Of a stretch of DNA of 16,432 nucleotides, positions 1 through 8,046 are shown piece by piece; within the stretch, counting starts at the first letter, position 1, and every line of letters begins with the position of its first letter. Location of the stretch: assembly GCA_035380045.1 (NCBI GenBank), contig DAOSWM010000064.1, positions 1 through 16,432 on the forward strand, in the 5' to 3' direction. Source of the stretch: DAOSWM01 sp035380045. Its GTDB lineage: Bacteria > Bacteroidota > Bacteroidia > Bacteroidales > Tenuifilaceae. The notes beneath the pieces are model-generated. The model did not search any database, was not told the origin of the DNA, and worked only from the letters and a program-made list of their open reading frames with translations. The position numbers and the translations under genes were made by a program.

Positions 1-16
1 TTAAATAGTCAACAGG

Positions 17-55
17 AAAAAAGCAAAAAGGGTGCATATCAAAATTGCACCCTTT
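17..55 (-). terminator. Rho-independent terminator of the deoxynucleoside kinase gene
   Basis: On the minus strand a perfect 10-bp stem (AAAGGGTGCA, positions 55-46, pairing with TGCACCCTTT, 36-27) encloses a 9-base loop. It is followed by a T-rich run interrupted only by GC (29-17). It starts 5 bases past the kinase stop codon, the classic position for an intrinsic terminator, and it ends the long minus-strand gene run. The plus-strand version has a much poorer U tract, so the minus orientation is preferred. Confidence 0.85.
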
Positions 56-60
56 ATTAT

Positions 61-675
61 TTAGAACAAACCGTGTATCTGCGCATCGATCTTTTCGATA
101 ACAAAGCGCAAATCGGCAGGTTTCTCAGAGAAGTTTAGGTTATCGACCTCAACTATCAGCATTTTTTCGTGCTTGTAGCCCCCAATCCATGCCTCGTAGC
201 GTTCGTTAAGGCGCTGCAGGTAATCGAGGCGGATGCTCTTCTCGTAATCGCGGCCCCGTTTCTGAATTTGGCTTACCAGGGTTGGAACTGTTGCTCTCAG
301 GTATATCAGCAAATCGGGTGGTTGAATGAGCTTGCACATTAAATGGAAAAGGCTTTCGTAGTTATCGAAATCGCGGGTCGACATTAAGCCCATGTCGTGC
401 AGGTTTGGAGCAAAAATGTGCGCATCCTCGTAAATTGTACGATCCTGTATCACCTTCTCGCCGGAGCGGCGAATATCTACAATCTGGTTAAACCGGCTGT
501 TCAGGAAATAGATTTGCAGGTTGAAGCTCCACCGCTGCATGTCCTCGTAAAAATCGTTGAGGTACGGATTATCGTCAACATCCTCGTAGTGGGGTTTCCA
601 TCCGTAGTGGCGAGCAAGCAAACGGGTTAGAGTGGTTTTTCCGGAGCCAATGTTTCCTGCAACAGCTATATGCAT
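61..675 (-). CDS. Deoxynucleoside kinase (dNK/dCK/dGK family), 204 aa
   Basis: Predicted cytosolic kinase that transfers the gamma phosphate of ATP (or another NTP) to the 5' hydroxyl of a deoxynucleoside, the first step of dNTP salvage. The P-loop GNIGSGKTT is at residues 7-15. The family's E/DRS-type motif appears as DRT at 78-80, preceded by a charged stretch rich in Asp/Glu (31-45). An arginine/lysine-rich LID (KRGRDYEKSI, 139-148) follows. Length is typical of the bacterial family. The ATG sits directly before the beta strand of the P-loop, so the start is secure. The base (adenine, guanine or pyrimidine) cannot be read from sequence. Bacteroidota often have two such kinases, and only one is here. 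It is the last gene of the minus-strand run, 68 bases after its upstream neighbour and directly followed by a strong terminator. Family call is firm; substrate is open. Confidence 0.93.
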   Translation of the reverse strand: MHIAVAGNIGSGKTTLTRLLARHYGWKPHYEDVDDNPYLNDFYEDMQRWSFNLQIYFLNSRFNQIVDIRRSGEKVIQDRTIYEDAHIFAPNLHDMGLMSTRDFDNYESLFHLMCKLIQPPDLLIYLRATVPTLVSQIQKRGRDYEKSIRLDYLQRLNERYEAWIGGYKHEKMLIVEVDNLNFSEKPADLRFVIEKIDAQIHGLF

Positions 676-723
676 AATTTCGAATATTTTTAGATTTTAT
701 GAGAACCTAAAAATACAAAACAT

Positions 724-741
724 AACGGAGTTTACACCGTT
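724..741 (-). terminator. Weak hairpin with U-rich tail between the secreted protein and kinase genes (possible attenuator)
   Basis: Just past the stop codon at 744 the minus strand reads AACGG, an 8-base spacer, then CCGTT (741-737 pairing with 728-724). A T-rich tail follows (ATGTTTTGTATTTTT). The stem is only 5 bp, so at most it is a leaky terminator or a processing site that would lower kinase expression relative to upstream genes. Confidence 0.3.
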
Positions 742-743
742 GG

Positions 744-1523
744 CTAATCGATTTTTTTGCACAATTTGAAGGATGCCCCATCGAAGCATTTGGTTTGTCC
801 TTGAACACTAAGGGGCAGGGCATTGCAGGGACAAGCATATTTTACATCAGGCTCAACTTCGTTTAAATTCACTCGCACAATTTCATCGTTTTTCTTTACC
901 CACAGGTAATTTCCCTCAAAACGAAGTGCTTCATAACTAACATCTACCGATTCTAATTCAGCTCCGTACAAATCCCATCTGGAAATATTCTTCCCAATGC
1001 TTCCCAAGTAAACGGTTCCATTATGCTCAATCAGAAAAGATTTTGGTGAAAACTGGTAATCAGAACCAACCGAAATTTCCATGCTTGTTGGCTTAAACGT
1101 TTCACTAAAGTGCATAATTTGCCCCTGCGTGATATCAAGAATCCAGAAACCACCCCGAGAGCTCCTACATACAAGAGGAATTTCACCCAATCCGAAATCG
1201 GTTAGATTAATGGGAGTTCCAACCACTGATGCGTTTGAGTTTAGGATTACAACCGTTTGGGTTTCGGTGTAAAAAACCATTACCCGAAAAGGGTCACTTG
1301 CATCAACCAACGAGGGGTTACCAAGAGCAATATTGGAGTAGGTAGCCAGAATTTCTCCTTGGCTATCCATTTTTTTTACCGATGAACCGTCAATGTACCA
1401 GTAGCCATCAATTCCATCAAAAACGGGCATGGCAGGCTGTGAACCCGCAGTTTGCAATCCTACCACCAACAAAAACCAACATAGCAAAACCAAATACTTC
1501 CTCATATTGAGTCTAGTTAGCAT
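744..1523 (-). CDS. Secreted beta-propeller-like protein of unknown function, 259 aa
   Basis: I do not recognise a named family. The N-terminus has a basic stretch and a hydrophobic core (about residues 9-23) ending near AGSQ, so a Sec signal peptide and a periplasmic or outer-membrane location are likely. No convincing lipobox is present. The mature part is a series of short beta-strand-like repeats (patterns such as GYWYIDG, GGFWILD, GTVYLGS, GNYLWVK) spaced as in YncE/NHL-type propellers. The C-terminus carries four cysteines (C231, C233, C246, C255), which could form disulfides after export. The first ATG overlaps the end of the GH3 gene by 11 bases. A second ATG at 1505 (residue 7, MRKY) gives a cleaner signal peptide and a 7-base gap, and may be the real start. 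Tight coupling to the GH3 gene indicates co-transcription. Similar secreted propeller proteins occur beside housekeeping genes in other Bacteroidota, but no function is assigned here. Confidence 0.75.
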   Translation of the reverse strand: MLTRLNMRKYLVLLCWFLLVVGLQTAGSQPAMPVFDGIDGYWYIDGSSVKKMDSQGEILATYSNIALGNPSLVDASDPFRVMVFYTETQTVVILNSNASVVGTPINLTDFGLGEIPLVCRSSRGGFWILDITQGQIMHFSETFKPTSMEISVGSDYQFSPKSFLIEHNGTVYLGSIGKNISRWDLYGAELESVDVSYEALRFEGNYLWVKKNDEIVRVNLNEVEPDVKYACPCNALPLSVQGQTKCFDGASFKLCKKID

Positions 1524-3027
1524 TCATTGAAAGCAGCGCATCAACGTACTCACGATTGTTGCTTAACCGGGGAACCTTATTCTGCCCACCAAGTTTTCCA
1601 CGGCTTTTCATCCAGTGAAAAAAAGTATCATTTTTTAAGCTATGAACAACTGGAGGTCCCAGGGTAATTCCCTTGTATCGCTTTGCTTCATAGTCGGAAT
1701 TTATTGAACACAGGGCATTGTCGAGAAGCGACGTAAAAAAGGTTAAATCCGCTGGTTCCTTCTCAAACTCAATCAGCCACTCATGGGCGCCCTTTGCATT
1801 CTCATCCATATAAATTGGGGCAGCAGTATACTCACGAATTAATGCTCCTGTTTTTTCGCATGCAACGGCAAGCGCCTTCTCAGCATTGTCAATTATTAGC
1901 TCTTCACCAAATGCATTTATGAAGTGTTTTGTTCTTCCGGTAATAACAATTTTATGCGGGAAGGTTGAGGTAAACATTACAGTATCGCCAATCATGTATC
2001 GCCATAGGCCTGAATTTGTTGTTATAAGCATAGCGTAGTTCTTGTTAACCTCCACATCGGCAATGGAATACACTTTCGGGTTTGACATTCCAAGCTGTTC
2101 GGTTGGAATAAACTCATAGAACACACCGTAATCGAGCATTAAGAGCATATCGTTCCGGCAGGGATCGTCCTGAATGGCGAAGAAACCCTCGCTGGCATTG
2201 TAGGTTTCCATGTAATGCATATTAGGCGAAGGAATTAAACGCTGGAACTGGTCGCGGTAAGGAGTGAAGTTAACCCCTCCGTGAATAAAAAGCTCAAGGT
2301 TAGGCCAAACTTCAAGCAGATTGCTTTTGCCGGTATAGTCGAGGATATGCTTAATCATCACCAGATTCCATGAGGGAACGCCAGCAATATTCGTAACATT
2401 CTCCTTTAGGGTTTCCGAGGTAAGCTCCGCCAGCTTTTTTTCCCACTCGGGAATTAACGCCACTTTCTGGCTTGGCGTGCGAATAAAATCAGCCCACCAG
2501 GGCAGGTTCTCGATAAGAATTGCCGATAAATCGCCGTAGTACGACTCGTTGCTGTAGTTGTCAATCTGGTGGCTTCCTCCAAGGGTTAGACCCTTCCCCG
2601 AAAATATTCCATTCTCGGGGAATAAATTGTTGTAGATAGCCAGAACATCCTTCCCCCCACGGAAATGGCACTCTTCCAGCGCATCGTTGCTAACAGGAAT
2701 AAACTTACTTTTGTCGCTGGTGGTGCCCGACGATTTTGCGAACCACTTCGTTTCGCCAGGCCACAGCAGGTTGGTTTCGCCATTACGGAGCCGCTCAACG
2801 TACGACTTCACCCCTTCGTAGTTGATTACCGGGACGTTCCTCTGGAAATCGGAAATACTTGAAAAGCTTTCGAAACCAAAGTTCTTGCCGTACTCAGTAT
2901 TTTTTGCTCTATCGAGCAGCTTAAAGAGCGTTTCCTCCTGAACCTCAAGCGGGAATCGGCGAAACAGGTCGATTTGGTGTAATCGCTTCGTGTTCAGCCA
3001 CCTTACCAGTGATTTTATTATAAGCAT
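1513..3027 (-). CDS. GH3-family acyl-adenylating enzyme (GH3 auxin-responsive promoter family protein), 504 aa
   Basis: Member of the GH3 branch of the ANL (firefly luciferase/acyl-CoA synthetase) superfamily. Plant members activate a carboxylic acid with ATP and couple it to an amino acid. The substrate of the bacterial homologues is not established. Three adenylation motifs are visible: the P-loop-like SSGTTSDKSK (99-108), the acid-site motif TYNASEGFFAIQ (275-286), and YMIGD (344-348). They are followed by the GRTKHFINAFGEEL hinge (364-377) that leads into the small C-terminal domain. At 504 residues it is shorter than plant GH3 (about 600) but complete. There is no signal peptide, so it is cytosolic. 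It lies 25 bases downstream of the aminotransferase and overlaps the next gene's first ATG, so it is almost certainly in an operon. The family is certain; acid and nucleophile substrates are unknown. Confidence 0.93.
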   Translation of the reverse strand: MLIIKSLVRWLNTKRLHQIDLFRRFPLEVQEETLFKLLDRAKNTEYGKNFGFESFSSISDFQRNVPVINYEGVKSYVERLRNGETNLLWPGETKWFAKSSGTTSDKSKFIPVSNDALEECHFRGGKDVLAIYNNLFPENGIFSGKGLTLGGSHQIDNYSNESYYGDLSAILIENLPWWADFIRTPSQKVALIPEWEKKLAELTSETLKENVTNIAGVPSWNLVMIKHILDYTGKSNLLEVWPNLELFIHGGVNFTPYRDQFQRLIPSPNMHYMETYNASEGFFAIQDDPCRNDMLLMLDYGVFYEFIPTEQLGMSNPKVYSIADVEVNKNYAMLITTNSGLWRYMIGDTVMFTSTFPHKIVITGRTKHFINAFGEELIIDNAEKALAVACEKTGALIREYTAAPIYMDENAKGAHEWLIEFEKEPADLTFFTSLLDNALCSINSDYEAKRYKGITLGPPVVHSLKNDTFFHWMKSRGKLGGQNKVPRLSNNREYVDALLSMNAN

Positions 3028-3052
3028 ATGCTACTGTTTTTTTTACCGCTTG

Positions 3053-4192
3053 CTAAATCGATTTTAGTATTTCTGCTGCTTTCCTCAAATCCTCCTCCGA
3101 TTTTCCGAAGCAAATCCGGAGCTGCTTGCTATCGAACGTATCGTGGTAGAAGAACGACATTGGCAGAGCCAATATTTTATTTTCCTGTGCTAATTTCAAC
3201 GAAAAGTCAACATCGCTCTTATCGGAAATATTTTCGTATCCAAGCACCTGAAAGTATCCTCCCTGTGCAGGGTAAACAGTAAACTTCGAATCAGTCATAA
3301 GGCCGTTGAATAAATCCCGCCTCTCCTGAAACTCTTTCCTGTAGGGGAACCAAGTTGTTTTCCCATGCAGGTAATCGGAAAGGGACAATTGTATTGGAAG
3401 GTTAACAGAAAACACCTGATACCTGTGTGCCACTCTAAATCTGGCCATTACAGGTTCCGGTGCCATGCAGTAACCCACTTTCCATCCTGGTACACACAAC
3501 GATTTTCCTAAAGAACCCACGATTACCGATCTCTCAGCCAACTTGGGAATACTACAAATACTTGAGCGCGATGTACCATCGTAAACCAACTCAATAAACG
3601 ACTCGTCGCTAACAATTAGAATTTTTGTGCCATTCACTATTCTTTGAAGGTGAGCCAAGTCTTCTGATGATAAAACTTTCCCGGTTGGGTTATGCGGGGA
3701 GTTAATGATTATTGCCTTGGTTTTGCTGTTTATCAGCTTTGGAAAAGCATTCCAGTCAACGGAAAAATCAGGATGCTGTAAAGGGAAATAGATTGGCCTG
3801 GCACCACGAGCTTCAATGGCGGGAACGTAGGTGTCGAAGGCAGGCTCGAAAACAATTACCTCATCACCCTCCTTGATAATAGACGAAATGGCAGTGTATA
3901 TTGCTTGAATGGCACCTGCAGTAACGGTTATTTCAGTTTCGGGATTGAATGAATAGTTGAAATGGAACTTGTAGTACTCGGAGATAGCCTCGCGCAACTC
4001 GAAAACCCCCTCAGAGGGAGCATACTTGTTTCGCCCTTCGGTTAAGTGCCAAACCAACGAATTTAACAATTCGGGTTGACAAGGGAAATCGCTAAAATCA
4101 TTAGCTAAATTTATGGCATCGGGCTGGTTCGCAATTTTTGCTAAATGCGATACCATCTCCATATTGGTTGCAACTGATGGGTTATTAATCAT
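3053..4192 (-). CDS. PLP-dependent class I/II aminotransferase, YbdL (methionine aminotransferase)-like, 379 aa
   Basis: Fold-type I PLP aminotransferase. Throughout its length it resembles the methionine/aromatic aminotransferase YbdL and the kynurenine aminotransferase group as I recall them. Visible parts are TAGAIQAIYTA (91-101, phosphate-binding), NSPHNPTGK (164-172) with N168, SDES with D196 binding the pyridine nitrogen, SLGKSLCVPGWKVGY (227-241) with Schiff-base K230, and the substrate-carboxylate arginine R359 in LRICF. YbdL-like features also include FSVNLPIQLSLSDYL (261-275) and the N-terminal NLANDFSDFP (28-37), which matches YbdL's NLSQGFPDFP but lacks its glycine. The residue that is normally Tyr in SDEVY, hydrogen-bonding the cofactor 3'-oxygen, is Phe199 here. 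Cytosolic. It lies 105 bases after recO with its own candidate promoter, and 25 bases before GH3. Methionine, histidine or aromatic amino acids are likely donors; this is inferred from family. Confidence 0.9.
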   Translation of the reverse strand: MINNPSVATNMEMVSHLAKIANQPDAINLANDFSDFPCQPELLNSLVWHLTEGRNKYAPSEGVFELREAISEYYKFHFNYSFNPETEITVTAGAIQAIYTAISSIIKEGDEVIVFEPAFDTYVPAIEARGARPIYFPLQHPDFSVDWNAFPKLINSKTKAIIINSPHNPTGKVLSSEDLAHLQRIVNGTKILIVSDESFIELVYDGTSRSSICSIPKLAERSVIVGSLGKSLCVPGWKVGYCMAPEPVMARFRVAHRYQVFSVNLPIQLSLSDYLHGKTTWFPYRKEFQERRDLFNGLMTDSKFTVYPAQGGYFQVLGYENISDKSDVDFSLKLAQENKILALPMSFFYHDTFDSKQLRICFGKSEEDLRKAAEILKSI

Positions 4193-4215
4193 GAATTTGT
4201 GTGTGAAAATCAGTA

Positions 4216-4223
4216 CAAAAATA
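4216..4223 (-). promoter_or_regulatory. Candidate Bacteroidota -7 promoter box (TATTTTTG) for the aminotransferase-GH3 unit
   Basis: The minus strand carries TATTTTTG, a full match to the Bacteroidota -7 consensus TAnnTTTG, 23 bases upstream of the aminotransferase ATG. This is inside the 105-base gap after recO. The -33 partner is poor: the nearest candidate is TCTG about 16 bases upstream instead of TTTG at about 19. It would give a short leader and let the downstream genes be expressed apart from porZ-recO. Confidence 0.35.
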
Positions 4224-4297
4224 GCAAAATTGAGCGGAACAGAAGTTTTTCTCGGAAATCCTTGGTCAAAGTTTATGCCACATTCAACAAAAATATG

Positions 4298-5020
4298 CTA
4301 CTGAAAAACCTGAGCCAGGATTGCATGGGAACGAACACCATGGGCCGAATCCATGTGGTACGTGTAGTAGTGTAACATTTGCTCAACAAACGCATTTCGC
4401 TGGGAATGATTCAACTTAATTTCTCCACAACTACTAAACGATGTTTTCAACAGCTTTGTTAAAAGTTGGGCATTCTCTGCTCCAAACCACATTGGATGGT
4501 TTGGTTCATGTGTAACGAAGCTACCATTCTTAAAGTCGAAGTAGGGCGTTTCAATGCTATACTCCCCGTTGGGATGAAAACCAAGGTACTTGCAGTACTG
4601 CGAAAGGAAAACCAGATGGAAGTTTGGCACGCCATCTTCTAATAGGTCAAGAATTTTTACCGCATTCTCCAGAAACCCAAATAGGGGCGGATTGCTCTCC
4701 TCCTCCTTCAACGTACGATAAATTACTTCACCAATAAAAAGCGCCACAGCACGTTTTATGTTATCGAACTGAAGCGTACTGTGTAAACTGCTGCTCGAAA
4801 CCTCCTTTAGCCGGCCAAGTCCGTGTCCCTTTGAAGGATAGAAAACCACATCGAGCAGGTTTAGGGGCTGAAAGTAAACCGATTTGCTTTTCCCTTTGCC
4901 AAACGCTCTGTTCACCATAAGGCTTACTCGCCCATGTTCCAATGTGTACAAGTAGGCAATAATACTACTCTCGCCATACCTGACGGAATGCAGTGCTATT
5001 GACCTTGTCTTGTTTAGCAT
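4298..5020 (-). CDS. recO: DNA repair protein RecO, 240 aa
   Basis: RecO acts with RecR (and RecF) to load RecA onto SSB-coated single-stranded DNA in the RecFOR gap-repair pathway. The N-terminal OB-fold is seen in residues 1-80: the start LNKTRSIALHSVRYGESS, then GRVSLMVNRAFGKGKSKS and FQPLNLLDVVFY. A helical C-terminal domain covers about 85-235, including the characteristic QYCKYLGFHP segment (about 146-155) and a YFDFKNGSFV hairpin in place of the zinc-finger found in many RecO proteins. Only two cysteines occur in the visible C-terminal half, so the four-Cys zinc site is absent, as is usual in this phylum. Length is normal. It begins 31 bases after porZ, and a recO-porZ pairing agrees with what I recall of gene order in Bacteroidota. 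Function is confident; the absence of zinc is read directly. Confidence 0.93.
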   Translation of the reverse strand: MLNKTRSIALHSVRYGESSIIAYLYTLEHGRVSLMVNRAFGKGKSKSVYFQPLNLLDVVFYPSKGHGLGRLKEVSSSSLHSTLQFDNIKRAVALFIGEVIYRTLKEEESNPPLFGFLENAVKILDLLEDGVPNFHLVFLSQYCKYLGFHPNGEYSIETPYFDFKNGSFVTHEPNHPMWFGAENAQLLTKLLKTSFSSCGEIKLNHSQRNAFVEQMLHYYTYHMDSAHGVRSHAILAQVFQ

Positions 5021-5051
5021 TTAGTTCTTATGAATTTCGTAAAAGGCGTCT

Positions 5052-7346
5052 CTACTTAACAAAAAGAATTTTTCCAACTGCCGACTGTTCTCCCTTTGAA
5101 TCGGAACAAAAAAACAGGTAAACACCAGTCGAAACCCTTTGCCCAGCAAAATTTTTCCCGTTCCAGGTTGCCTGTCCTCCCTGGCTTCGGGCTTCATAAA
5201 CGAGGTTTCCGGCCACATCGGTAATTTTAACGATAGTCTCCTCAACCAAGCCGGTTATTGTAATATCGCCCTGATATTCCGGACGAACCGGATTAGGGAA
5301 AGCATAAACCTTACCGAATACCCGCTCGGGTTCAGTTGAATCGGTTCGGTACGAAACCAGCCCTTTGTCGGTTGCAATAAACAGCTCTCCTGTTTTAGGG
5401 TGAAGGGCTAAATGCTGTATGTTATTGGAAGGCAAGGGACTGTTATCAGTATCGAAATGGGCAATTTGCTTTGTCCCATCAGCCGACTGAAGGTAAACCC
5501 CGGAGCGAGCGGTTCCGAACCATTTCCGGTTCCCGCCATCAACCGCAATTGAAGTAATCACCTCCTGCTCAAGCAGGAAAACAGCAAACTCTTCAATAAC
5601 ATCGGGAATTTTTATACGCTGGGCATAGAAACCCGAATCGAAAACTCGCTCGGGGTTGTAGCTAATCAGCACGCCCTCGTTTGTACCTACCCAAAGGTAA
5701 CCCTCACGATCGAATGCCATGCTGTGAATCTCGTTGGGGAGAAGGTTGCCTTCGTAATCGGTTAACTTAATCTTCTTGTGATCATCATCACTGGCTGATT
5801 CCAAGTTCTCACCGGGATTTAGCACGAAGATACCGCCCCCGGCAGGAATTATCACCCACAAGTCGCCGCTAGGCGAGAACATTGCATCCGACAGCCTGTC
5901 GGAACTTATTTCGTTCTGGTACGGGAAACCAACCCATGTTCCATCAACCATCCGAACCGAAATTGGGTTCGCAACGGCGCCGTTTGCCACCCAAAGATTT
6001 CCATCTGCATCCTGTGCTAGCCCACTAATTCGACAGTATGGTCCAGAAATTATTGACTGCAGCGAACTGTTCTCGGGCCCGTACATTTCCAACAATTCGC
6101 CATCGCGAAACAGCGCTACACCGTTGCCCCAGCTTGCCATAAAAAACTCGCTGGAGTTAAGCTTATTTGGTAAAATTCGAACAGCATCGAAATAGTCGGG
6201 GTAACTTTTCGTTGTCCACTCGTTTCCTGAAAATCTGTGAATTGAAAAGGGATACCAACGATTTCCCCAGGAATCGGTTCGCGCACCCCGGGCAACAAGA
6301 ATATCATCGTTAAAGGGGCTTACGTGGAAAACGTTATTATTATCTGGGCCATCGGGGCGAATTTCTGCCCAGGCTCCATTCGTATTGTACATTAAGCCAT
6401 AGTTATCGTCGGCAATGGCAATAGCACCGTTAGCATCTACAATGGTGAAATTTGGCGAGAAACGATCGAATCCCTGGTAACCATGCACGTATGACACAGG
6501 TCCATCTATACTTTGGTAAACTTCAACAGCCTGTCGGCCACAAACCGCCAAGCGATTGTTGGTAACGGATAAACTTTTGAAGAACGAATGCGTTGCCCCC
6601 AGCTGCTGCCAACCATAACCAGTACTTACGTAAACACTGAAAGAATCTTCGGTATCGGCAGCCTGTACTATAACCAAACTTTCGTTAAACCCAACAACAG
6701 CCTTCACCTCATACTCTGGGCCAGGCACCCCAATTTCTTGCGTCCAACTTTGGAAATGAAAAATTTGTGGATCGTTTGCATTAGCGCTTTTCAATCCAAA
6801 GTTAGTTGCAGCATAAACTCGCCCATTATGCTCAGCAGTCTGGAAAACAACAAGTTCACTCCCTCCTTCGCCAATGTAGTATGTATCCTTTATCTCAGCC
6901 TTTTCAATGTTTAGTAGAACAATACCGAAACTGGTTGAAACCAAAACTTCCCCGTTGGAGCGGAAGAAAAAATGATTAATCGACTTAGAACCCTGCATGG
7001 GTTTCTCCAAAATGTATGGCAAATTAACAACATAATTTTTGTGAACAATGTCAATATTCCCGTTCTGGTACCCAACCAGCAACGCATTGTGTAGCTGAGA
7101 GTAACCAATTGCGCTAATTCCCAAATCGGTTAAGCCATCCACCTTGCTAAGCTTCCCTATTATACCTTCGGTTGGGTTAAACCAGAATGCGCCATTGGTG
7201 GAGGCTACATAAACTCGTTCGGGGGAAGCAGTTGCTGCTACTCCCTTGTTGTATGAAAAATGGTCGCGCCAGGCACCAACAGGTATTTGCCCAGCGGCAC
7301 CTTTCACTACAAACAAAGAAACCACAATAAGAAGAATGGATCTCAT
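5052..7346 (-). CDS. porZ: Type IX secretion system protein PorZ, 764 aa
   Basis: PorZ is part of the cell-surface attachment complex of the type IX secretion system. In Porphyromonas it presents anionic lipopolysaccharide to the sortase PorU. The start chosen is ATG at 7346, giving a clean signal peptide (MRSILLIVV.., hydrophobic core 4-14, cleavage near AAG-Q at 19-20). An in-frame TTG at 7379 would add 11 residues before the signal and is unlikely. The mature start PVGAWRDHFSYNKG is the PorZ propeller signature. Two seven-bladed-type propellers follow (roughly 20-670), with repeats such as ERVYVASTNGAFWF, GNLWVANG, GYLWVGTNEGVL and GELFIATDKGLVSY. The last 89 residues (from 676) form a type A sorting-type C-terminal domain: FPNPV near 683, VKITDVAGNLVYE, TGVYLF and a final ILFVK. 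In characterised PorZ this domain is kept, not cleaved. Length agrees with known PorZ (about 776). It follows rdgB by 95 bases and is followed by recO. Confidence 0.9.
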   Translation of the reverse strand: MRSILLIVVSLFVVKGAAGQIPVGAWRDHFSYNKGVAATASPERVYVASTNGAFWFNPTEGIIGKLSKVDGLTDLGISAIGYSQLHNALLVGYQNGNIDIVHKNYVVNLPYILEKPMQGSKSINHFFFRSNGEVLVSTSFGIVLLNIEKAEIKDTYYIGEGGSELVVFQTAEHNGRVYAATNFGLKSANANDPQIFHFQSWTQEIGVPGPEYEVKAVVGFNESLVIVQAADTEDSFSVYVSTGYGWQQLGATHSFFKSLSVTNNRLAVCGRQAVEVYQSIDGPVSYVHGYQGFDRFSPNFTIVDANGAIAIADDNYGLMYNTNGAWAEIRPDGPDNNNVFHVSPFNDDILVARGARTDSWGNRWYPFSIHRFSGNEWTTKSYPDYFDAVRILPNKLNSSEFFMASWGNGVALFRDGELLEMYGPENSSLQSIISGPYCRISGLAQDADGNLWVANGAVANPISVRMVDGTWVGFPYQNEISSDRLSDAMFSPSGDLWVIIPAGGGIFVLNPGENLESASDDDHKKIKLTDYEGNLLPNEIHSMAFDREGYLWVGTNEGVLISYNPERVFDSGFYAQRIKIPDVIEEFAVFLLEQEVITSIAVDGGNRKWFGTARSGVYLQSADGTKQIAHFDTDNSPLPSNNIQHLALHPKTGELFIATDKGLVSYRTDSTEPERVFGKVYAFPNPVRPEYQGDITITGLVEETIVKITDVAGNLVYEARSQGGQATWNGKNFAGQRVSTGVYLFFCSDSKGEQSAVGKILFVK

Positions 7347-7441
7347 TACAGGAAAAAATTTGATTTCACTAATAAACAACTTTTTTCTTTACTGGAAAGT
7401 ATAGAACACATTAAAAATATTTAAGTTGTTTAATATACCAG

Positions 7442-8038
7442 CTAGCCGATATTCGACAGAAGAAAATCGGTAAGCAAACGTATGGCTTTCCCCCTGTGGC
7501 TAATACTGTTCTTAAGGGACAGTTCCATTTCGGCAAAAGTTTGTGAGTACCCATCGGGCAAAAAGATTGGGTCGTATCCAAAGCCATCGTGCCCACGAAA
7601 TTCATCTATTATCTGCCCGGTTACCGTTCCCTCGAAAAGATACTCCTTCCCATCCCAAATTAATGCGATAATGGTTCTAAATTGAGCCTTCCTGCTTGCT
7701 ACCCCTTTCAATTCTTGTAGCAGTTTCACAATATTCTGTGCTGGGTCTCTCTCCTCGCCAGCGTAACGTGCTGAATGAACTCCTGGTTCACCGTTTAGTG
7801 CCTCAACTTCGAGGCCAGTATCATCAGCAAAGCAGTTTACCCCAAACTTATTGGACACAAACCAGGCCTTCTGCAAGGCATTCTCATGAAGGGTAGAAAA
7901 ATCCTCAGGGATTTCATCGATGAACCCCAAATCGTTTAACGATTTAAGCTGGTAGGTATTCTTAAGAATTTGGCCAACCTCATAAAGTTTGTGCTGATTG
8001 TTTGTTGCAAAAACCAGCTCCCTGGTTGTGTGAGTCAT
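7442..8038 (-). CDS. rdgB: XTP/dITP diphosphatase (RdgB/HAM1 family), 198 aa
   Basis: House-cleaning pyrophosphatase that hydrolyses dITP, ITP and XTP to monophosphates plus pyrophosphate, keeping deaminated purines out of DNA and RNA. All family motifs are present in order: ATNNQHK (11-17) for triphosphate binding, ENALQKA (52-58), FADDTGLEV (70-78) with the catalytic/metal acidic residues, GEPGVHSARYAG (83-94), GHDGFGYDPIF (149-159) for base recognition, and SHRGKA (180-185). Length is standard and the ATG lies a few residues before the first strand, as expected. It starts 8 bases after the stress-protein gene, so the two are very probably co-transcribed. The 95-base AT-rich gap to porZ may hold a separate promoter, but I found no clean consensus there. 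Confidence in function is high. Confidence 0.96.
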   Translation of the reverse strand: MTHTTRELVFATNNQHKLYEVGQILKNTYQLKSLNDLGFIDEIPEDFSTLHENALQKAWFVSNKFGVNCFADDTGLEVEALNGEPGVHSARYAGEERDPAQNIVKLLQELKGVASRKAQFRTIIALIWDGKEYLFEGTVTGQIIDEFRGHDGFGYDPIFLPDGYSQTFAEMELSLKNSISHRGKAIRLLTDFLLSNIG

Positions 8039-8046
8039 AAGATGGA

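Noticed and set aside
6588..6914. 108-codon open frame on the plus strand inside porZ
   Set aside because: Fully antisense to conserved propeller blades, with no motif or signal peptide and no intergenic space for a promoter.
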